Shown one piece after another: positions 4,245 through 6,889 of a stretch of 6,889 nucleotides of DNA. Location: positions 5,688 to 12,576 of the forward strand of contig WFLY01000058.1 in NCBI GenBank assembly GCA_009177215.1, read 5' to 3'. This stretch comes from Bacillota bacterium (GTDB taxonomy: Bacteria > Bacillota > Clostridia > Lachnospirales > Lachnospiraceae). The translations under genes and the position numbers were made by a program. Numbering within the stretch: position 1 is the first letter of the stretch; each line of letters begins with the position of its first letter. The notes under the pieces are model-generated. The model made no database searches. It was not told the DNA's origin and saw only the letters and a list, made by a program, of their open reading frames with translations.

Positions 4245-6889
4245 TTATTGACCCTCGCCGGCAGCCGCCGCAGCAGCTGCGTTGCGCTGGTCGATTTCCC
4301 AACGCTGCTGATTGATCAGTGTTTCATAGTCAGGATTTGCAAAGAAAGCAGCATCATGCTGACAATGATTAGTAGTAGGCGGCGTCTGAACTGTCTGTGT
4401 ACCGTCAGGATTATTAATAATAGTGGTGGAACCGCTTATCAAAGCGGCATCTTCTATTAACGGCAGAGTTGTTGCGCCGGGATAACTGAAAGGGCAATCA
4501 ACACATGCAGGTAACTGGTCATAGCCGCAGATACTACCTTGATAATGAACATCACAGCTTTCAGTGGGCACCGTACCGTCCGCAAAAAATTCCGTCCGCA
4601 CGCAATTTAATGCATCGCAAAGTCCGGGAATCGGCAGTTTGCCGGATTGTGTGCATATCGAAGCCTGTACCAGCCCGCTGGGAACGGGGAAGCTTTCGTT
4701 CGGAAGATTTTCATGGATACGCCCCATTACCGCACGCCACAGTGTTTTGGAAACAGCGGATTCGTCGTTATTCTTATTGGTGCTCATGCCGATATTGTTG
4801 TCGTAGCCTGCCCAGACAGTGCAGGTGTAGTAAGGGGTATAGCCTGCAAACCATACGTCATGGTAATCGGTGGAGGTACCGGTTTTTCCGGCAATCGCCA
4901 TGCCTTTCTTAAAATTACATTTTGCACCGGTACCGGTGGTAACAACATCCACCATAGCATCGGTCAAAAGGAATGCGGTAGTATCCTTAATAACCTGACG
5001 TGTGGCAGGAGTGGTATTATCCAAAATAACATTGCCGTCGGCATCGGTAACCCGAGCATATAGCTTGGGCTGTACATATAGACCCTGATTGGCAATGGCA
5101 GCATATGCGGCGTTTAGTTCATAGGTGGTCACACCTTTAGTCAATCCGCCTAATGCCGCTGCCTGAATGATATCGGAATGCCATTCTCCGTTGATCATCT
5201 GACCTTCTACAAGAGTGGTAAATCCAAAATTAAGCAGATAATCGTACCCAACCTGAGGAGTCACAACAGTCAATGTTTTTACAGCGATAATGTTTAAGGA
5301 TTCCCGAATTGTCTCACGAATAGAATTGATACCGCGATAGCCGGTTTTATACCAATTATGGACAGGAGTACCGTCAGCATAATTGAAGGGAGCATCGTTA
5401 TAAACGGTGGCAAGTGTCTGACCCGCGCTGTCCAATGCGGGAGCGATAGAAGCCAAAACCTTGAAAGTTGAACCCGGGGAACGAGTGGAAGAGGTTGCCC
5501 TGTTTAAGGTACGTCTGCCTTCCTTGGAGCCTCGTCCGCCTACCAATGCCACAACATATCCGGTAGCCTGATCCTCAATAACAAGAGCAGCCTGCGGCTG
5601 GGGCGTCATGGAAATATTTTCGTCATAATTATCTTCATTGTCCTCAACACCGAGCTCTGCGAGCATGGCGCTACGATAGGTTACAATAGCTTGGGTTGCC
5701 TCGTCCTGAGAAGAAAAAATCAAATTAAAATTCTTATTTACATTTGCTTTGAACCAGCTCATCATATTTTCTTTGCTGTAATTGTGTTTTTCTTCTTTGC
5801 CGTCAGTGATTGTCAGAGCATAGCTCAGATACCATTTTACATTTGCGGGATAATTTTCCTCATTGGCAAATTCTTCGTCTGCAATCGCCTGAATAGCAGG
5901 GTCCATAGTTGACTCAATGCGTAATCCTCCCGCTGTAAGCATAGTTTCGGCTAAAGTATTGGAATAACCGGCAGCCACTAAATCCTCTTTTACCTGTTCA
6001 TACACAGCATCGGAGAAATAGGAGCCGGAAGTAGAATTGCCCACCCGGTAATTGGTATCATAAAGTCCGATTCGTTCGTATACGGCATCCGTATCCGCCA
6101 TTGCCTCATCATATTCCGTCTGAGTGATAAATTCCAGCTTCAACATTTTGGTGAGACAGGTTTCGCGGCGCTTTGCATTCTCATCAGGATGCCGGATAGG
6201 GTTATATTTGGAAGGATTTTGTGTAATACATGCAATAACTGCACATTCGGACAGGGTAAGCTCACTGCAGGATTTACCAAAGTAACGCAAAGAAGCTGCC
6301 TCCACACCCAAAGTATTCTGCCCTAAGTTGATAGCGTTCATGTAACGCAGAAGAACCTCGTCCTTGGTGAAATTCTTAGTGACTTCCAAGGCAAGATATT
6401 GCTCCTGAAGCTTACGTTTTATTTTTTTGATGTAGTTTTCACCCTCAGAAGTCCAATCCGTAAAAATCGTGTTTTTCAAAAGCTGTTGGGTGATAGTACT
6501 TGCACCCTGCGTTTCGTCACCGCCCGTTTTTAAAAATTGGTAGCCGGCACGAAAGATACTCTTTACATCAATACCATTGTGCTGGTAGAAGCGCTCGTCC
6601 TCAATGGCAACAAAGGCTTGTCCTAAATGCTTAGGCACTTGTTCCATGCCGACTTCGATACGGTTGGAGTTGGTGCTGACGTATTGGTCTATTTCGTTAC
6701 CCATGCAGTCATAAACAATGGTTGCCTGCCCGGAAGCGACTACGTCGCTGAGGCGGATGCTGGGCGTATTTGCCAGAATACCGCGGAAAGCGCCGATGCC
6801 GGCGGCAACACCACAGATACCAACACCGACAAATGCTATCAAAACTACCTTGAAACAGGTGAGTATTATTTTTCTCCCCCATTTTGCAG
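4245..6889 (-). CDS. Class A penicillin-binding protein, bifunctional transglycosylase/transpeptidase (start outside window)
   Basis: A PBP1a-type enzyme that polymerises lipid II and cross-links peptidoglycan outside the membrane. 880 residues are visible. The frame continues past a TTG codon at 6842 to the window edge with no start, so only the cytoplasmic tip is missing. Visible residues: basic AKWGRK then a membrane anchor (about 7-34). The GT51 domain shows EDERFYQHNGID (96-107, catalytic Glu96), GASTITQQLLKN (128-139), RKLQEQ (158-163, second Glu162) and NAINLGQNTLGVEAAS (184-199). The transpeptidase domain shows SxxK as STFK (Ser473, Lys476), SLN (530-532) and KTGT (668-671). All catalytic motifs are intact. 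A charged insert (about 340-430) sits between the domains. After the KTG box comes a Cys-rich tail (Cys745, 757, 762, 778, 787, 795, 798, 842) ending in an Ala run and GEGQ. The gene is convergent with the coiled-coil gene and shares its terminator. Confidence 0.97.
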   Translation of the reverse strand, partial: AKWGRKIILTCFKVVLIAFVGVGICGVAAGIGAFRGILANTPSIRLSDVVASGQATIVYDCMGNEIDQYVSTNSNRIEVGMEQVPKHLGQAFVAIEDERFYQHNGIDVKSIFRAGYQFLKTGGDETQGASTITQQLLKNTIFTDWTSEGENYIKKIKRKLQEQYLALEVTKNFTKDEVLLRYMNAINLGQNTLGVEAASLRYFGKSCSELTLSECAVIACITQNPSKYNPIRHPDENAKRRETCLTKMLKLEFITQTEYDEAMADTDAVYERIGLYDTNYRVGNSTSGSYFSDAVYEQVKEDLVAAGYSNTLAETMLTAGGLRIESTMDPAIQAIADEEFANEENYPANVKWYLSYALTITDGKEEKHNYSKENMMSWFKANVNKNFNLIFSSQDEATQAIVTYRSAMLAELGVEDNEDNYDENISMTPQPQAALVIEDQATGYVVALVGGRGSKEGRRTLNRATSSTRSPGSTFKVLASIAPALDSAGQTLATVYNDAPFNYADGTPVHNWYKTGYRGINSIRETIRESLNIIAVKTLTVVTPQVGYDYLLNFGFTTLVEGQMINGEWHSDIIQAAALGGLTKGVTTYELNAAYAAIANQGLYVQPKLYARVTDADGNVILDNTTPATRQVIKDTTAFLLTDAMVDVVTTGTGAKCNFKKGMAIAGKTGTSTDYHDVWFAGYTPYYTCTVWAGYDNNIGMSTNKNNDESAVSKTLWRAVMGRIHENLPNESFPVPSGLVQASICTQSGKLPIPGLCDALNCVRTEFFADGTVPTESCDVHYQGSICGYDQLPACVDCPFSYPGATTLPLIEDAALISGSTTIINNPDGTQTVQTPPTTNHCQHDAAFFANPDYETLINQQRWEIDQRNAAAAAAAGEGQ

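Noticed and set aside
3826..4302. 158-codon minus-strand frame opposite the coiled-coil gene
   Set aside because: It is the shadow of the real gene 3895-4173 and crosses the bidirectional terminator and the PBP stop.
4505..5063. Several overlapping plus-strand frames opposite the PBP
   Set aside because: They lie antisense to the conserved transpeptidase domain. They have no ribosome binding sites and no recognisable protein features.
6840..6842. TTG at 6842 as the start of the PBP
   Set aside because: The frame remains open upstream and encodes the expected basic residues and first part of the membrane anchor; no ribosome binding site precedes the TTG.

Overview
The window looks like a chromosomal segment from a low-to-moderate GC Firmicute, most likely a Clostridia/Lachnospiraceae-type gut anaerobe. 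This is an inference. It rests on the style of the proteins (a large SBP-type lipoprotein fragment, a half-size EamA transporter, a Clostridia-type class A PBP with a Cys-rich C-terminus, a small coiled-coil protein), on strong AGGAGG-like ribosome binding sites, and on tRNA genes that do not encode CCA. No phage, plasmid, CRISPR or transposase gene is visible.

Layout, left to right. Up to 1318 (+) is the C-terminal part of an extracellular solute-binding protein whose start lies before the window. A consensus promoter (1375-1403) then drives two identical tRNA-Thr(GGU) genes (1442-1514 and 1606-1678), closed by a terminator (1687-1712). A gene-free stretch follows to 2033. Next come a single-domain cupin (2034-2471, +) with a hairpin behind it, then a 137-residue, five-helix EamA/DMT-type transporter (2710-3123, +) behind a likely extended -10 promoter. 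A small unrecognised protein with a CxxC motif lies on the minus strand (3262-3549). It sits between two hairpin-rich intergenic elements (about 3143-3258 and 3621-3777) that share a core motif. A TTGCCA-N17-TATACT promoter leads into a 92-residue coiled-coil protein (3895-4173, +). That gene converges on a class A penicillin-binding protein (4245 to beyond 6889, -), and the two share a perfect 20-bp bidirectional terminator hairpin (4180-4227).

The genes appear to be independent transcription units, each with its own promoter or terminator, rather than one operon. Two are envelope functions (nutrient capture by the SBP, peptidoglycan synthesis by the PBP), one is a membrane transporter, one is a small-molecule-binding cupin, and the tRNA pair supports translation of threonine ACC/ACU codons. 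I found no convincing new multi-gene system. The least explained part is 3124-3894: two related structured repeats bracket a small orphan gene, with 13-bp inverted repeats and recurring TGGTATAAT extended -10 boxes.
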